The notes beneath the pieces are model-generated. The model saw only the letters and a list, made by a program, of their open reading frames with translations. It had not been told where the DNA came from and made no database searches. DNA of 53,506 nucleotides from Candidatus Zixiibacteriota bacterium (lineage in GTDB: Bacteria > Zixibacteria > MSB-5A5 > GN15 > PGXB01). Location: positions 1,430,352 to 1,483,857 of the forward strand of contig LS998015.1 in the NCBI GenBank assembly GCA_900498245.1, given 5' to 3'. The position numbers and the translations under genes are program-made. Positions 52,149 through 53,506 of this stretch are shown piece after piece; position 1 is the stretch's first letter; every line of letters starts with the position of its first letter.

Positions 52149-53198
52149 TCAGCAGATTCGAGGAAGTTGTTCACCGCTCATCATGGTGACAATCCGGCCG
52201 ACGCCCAAAAGGGTTTTCAGTACTACCAGATCAGAGCCGGCATTGCCGACTGCTCCGATGACAGCCGCCTCACGGCCATTTTCGAACCCCTGAAGAATAT
52301 CGACCGCCCGTTGAGCATCCTGATCTTTCACGAAAGCAATGAATCGGCCTTCATTGGCTACATAAAAGGGATCGAGTCCCAGAACTTCACAGGCGGAGCG
52401 AACTGATTCAGAAACCCTAATCGTCGTTTCATCTATTTGTAGCCGGCAGTGGCAGGAATCGGCAATTTCGACCAGTCCGCTGGCCAGACCGCCGCGGGTC
52501 AGATCGCGAAGGCAATGTATCTCAATCTTTTCGTTGATCAGTTTCAAGACCATTTCGTGCAAGGGGGCGCAGTCGCTTTCAATGTTGCTTTCGAAACCGA
52601 TATTCTCCCGCGCCGACATTATTGCCATACCATGACGACCAATATCTCCGCTCAAGATTATGGCATCGCCGGGTTGAACGGAAGCCGGGGATATATTAAG
52701 ATTATGACCAATTTGCCCTATTCCGGCGGTATTTATGAAGATTTGATCCCCCTTGCCTCGGTCCACGACCTTGGTGTCGCCCGTGACAAGAGACACTCCC
52801 GCTATCAGGGCCGCTTCCTTCATGGACTGAATCACTTGCCACAGCGTTTCCATCGGCAGCCCTTCTTCCAGAATAAATCCGGCGCTCAAATAAAGCGGCC
52901 TCGCCCCGCACATGGCAAGGTCATTGACGGTGCCATAGATTGCTAGTGAACCAATATCCCCGCCGGGAAAGAAAAGGGGCCGGACCACATAGGAGTCGGT
53001 CGTAAAGGCCAGTCGTGTCCCGCCGAGGTTCAGAACAGCCCCGTCGTGACGGCTGTTGAGGGCCGGATTATCGAACGAGGGCAGAATCATTTTTTCCAGC
53101 AACTGATGCATCAAGGTCCCCCCGCCGCCATGGGCCACGAGAATCTGCGGGTAATCGGAGATCGGAATGGGGCAAGATGGCCTGAATTTTTCTTCCAT
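52149..53198 (-). CDS. hypE: Hydrogenase maturation protein HypE (carbamoyl dehydratase)
   Basis: This is a 349-residue AIR-synthase-related protein. It dehydrates a thiocarbamoyl group on its C-terminal cysteine to a cyanide ligand for the nickel-iron hydrogenase active site. [15 protein letters not shown] near the N-terminus, [32 protein letters not shown] and [12 protein letters not shown] are the family motifs. The C-terminus ends in PRIC, with the required terminal Cys. It follows hypD by 3 nt. No hydrogenase structural gene is inside the window. Confidence 0.96.
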   Translation of the reverse strand: MEEKFRPSCPIPISDYPQILVAHGGGGTLMHQLLEKMILPSFDNPALNSRHDGAVLNLGGTRLAFTTDSYVVRPLFFPGGDIGSLAIYGTVNDLAMCGARPLYLSAGFILEEGLPMETLWQVIQSMKEAALIAGVSLVTGDTKVVDRGKGDQIFINTAGIGQIGHNLNISPASVQPGDAIILSGDIGRHGMAIMSARENIGFESNIESDCAPLHEMVLKLINEKIEIHCLRDLTRGGLASGLVEIADSCHCRLQIDETTIRVSESVRSACEVLGLDPFYVANEGRFIAFVKDQDAQRAVDILQGFENGREAAVIGAVGNAGSDLVVLKTLLGVGRIVTMMSGEQLPRIC

Positions 53199-53201
53199 TT
53201 T

Positions 53202-53506
53202 CTATCCTTTTCCCGCTCCGCTATCGGGGATTTCAAATTTGCGGTAGCGATAATAAGCCGCACAGGCACCCTCTGATGAAACCATGGTTGCTCCCAATGG
53301 ATGCTCGGGGGTGCATCCAGTTCCGAAAGAAGCACAGTCAGGGGGTTTTTTTGTTCCCCTGAGTATAAGCCCGCTTATACAATCGCTCGACTCATCGACC
53401 TTTTTCCCCGCCAAGCCGAAACGCAGTTCCGCGTCAAAGTCCTGAAATTCCCTTTTTAGCCCGAGACCGCTTAGAGGTATCTCTCCGATCCCCCGCCATT
53501 TGCGGT
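53202..53506 (-). CDS. hypD: Hydrogenase maturation protein HypD, C-terminal part (cut by window edge)
   Basis: The frame stays open through the right edge and ends at 53202. The visible ~100 residues carry [61 protein letters not shown] and AYYRYR, which match the C-terminal cluster-binding part of HypD, the iron-centre assembly scaffold working with HypC and HypE. The N-terminal ~260 residues lie beyond the window. Confidence 0.93.
   Translation of the reverse strand, partial: RKWRGIGEIPLSGLGLKREFQDFDAELRFGLAGKKVDESSDCISGLILRGTKKPPDCASFGTGCTPEHPLGATMVSSEGACAAYYRYRKFEIPDSGAGKG

Overview
The window reads as a chromosomal segment of an uncultured bacterium of the FCB superphylum, most likely the candidate phylum Zixibacteria. 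The main clue is a set of secreted proteins that end in dockerin-like calcium-binding doublets (GDxNxDGxxNxxDxxYxxxYLY) or in FlgD/type IX-like C-terminal modules (ENYPNPFN ... GSGVYF). This placement is inferred from protein style and not from a marker gene. No rRNA, tRNA, insertion sequence or CRISPR array was seen.

Layout. Positions 1-888 hold the tail of an unidentified gene and an acetate/succinate-type transporter, each closed by a terminator. Positions 1054-5520 hold a family 2 glycosyltransferase and a complete dTDP-L-rhamnose set in the order B-A-D-C. From 8151 to 40856 there is a long surface-polysaccharide locus. It contains a flippase, two PaaK/CapK-like adenylating enzymes, an Asp/Glu racemase, an asparagine-synthase-like enzyme on the minus strand, two SGNH-like proteins, two odd alpha/beta hydrolases, five glycosyltransferases, an O-antigen ligase/polymerase, a polysaccharide deacetylase, a FemAB/CelD-like acyltransferase, a hexapeptide acyltransferase, a carrier protein with an AMP ligase between two NAD-synthase-like enzymes, and a chain-length regulator. 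Secreted proteins (5892, 14018, 23582, 32237) are scattered through it. The parts list strongly resembles exosortase-A (EpsH/XrtA) exopolysaccharide loci, but no exosortase or PEP-CTERM protein is present.

Positions 41128-44568 encode a large membrane hybrid histidine kinase (CHASE4, three PAS domains, HisKA, HATPase, receiver). Positions 44622-46982 (minus) encode a secreted protein of 14 FG-GAP/VCBS-type repeats plus a dockerin doublet.

The right end is all on the minus strand. A hydrogenase-maturation pair (hypD partial, hypE) is followed by a compact, probably undescribed RiPP locus. A perfect-consensus promoter (52034-52006) and a leader of about 240 nt precede a 34-residue precursor peptide with three cysteines (51756-51652) that has an ideal ribosome binding site. 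A terminator-like hairpin follows, then two SPASM-type radical SAM enzymes. After a second terminator comes an ABC exporter with its own extended -10 promoter, placed so that its mRNA should be leaderless.

How the genes work together. The rhamnose set and the glycosyltransferases would build a repeat unit that the flippase, ligase/polymerase and chain-length protein export and assemble. The racemase, adenylating enzymes, carrier protein and ATP-pyrophosphatase enzymes look like a decoration branch that adds acyl, amino-acid or amide groups. The RiPP locus is independent and would make, cross-link and export a small cysteine-containing peptide.
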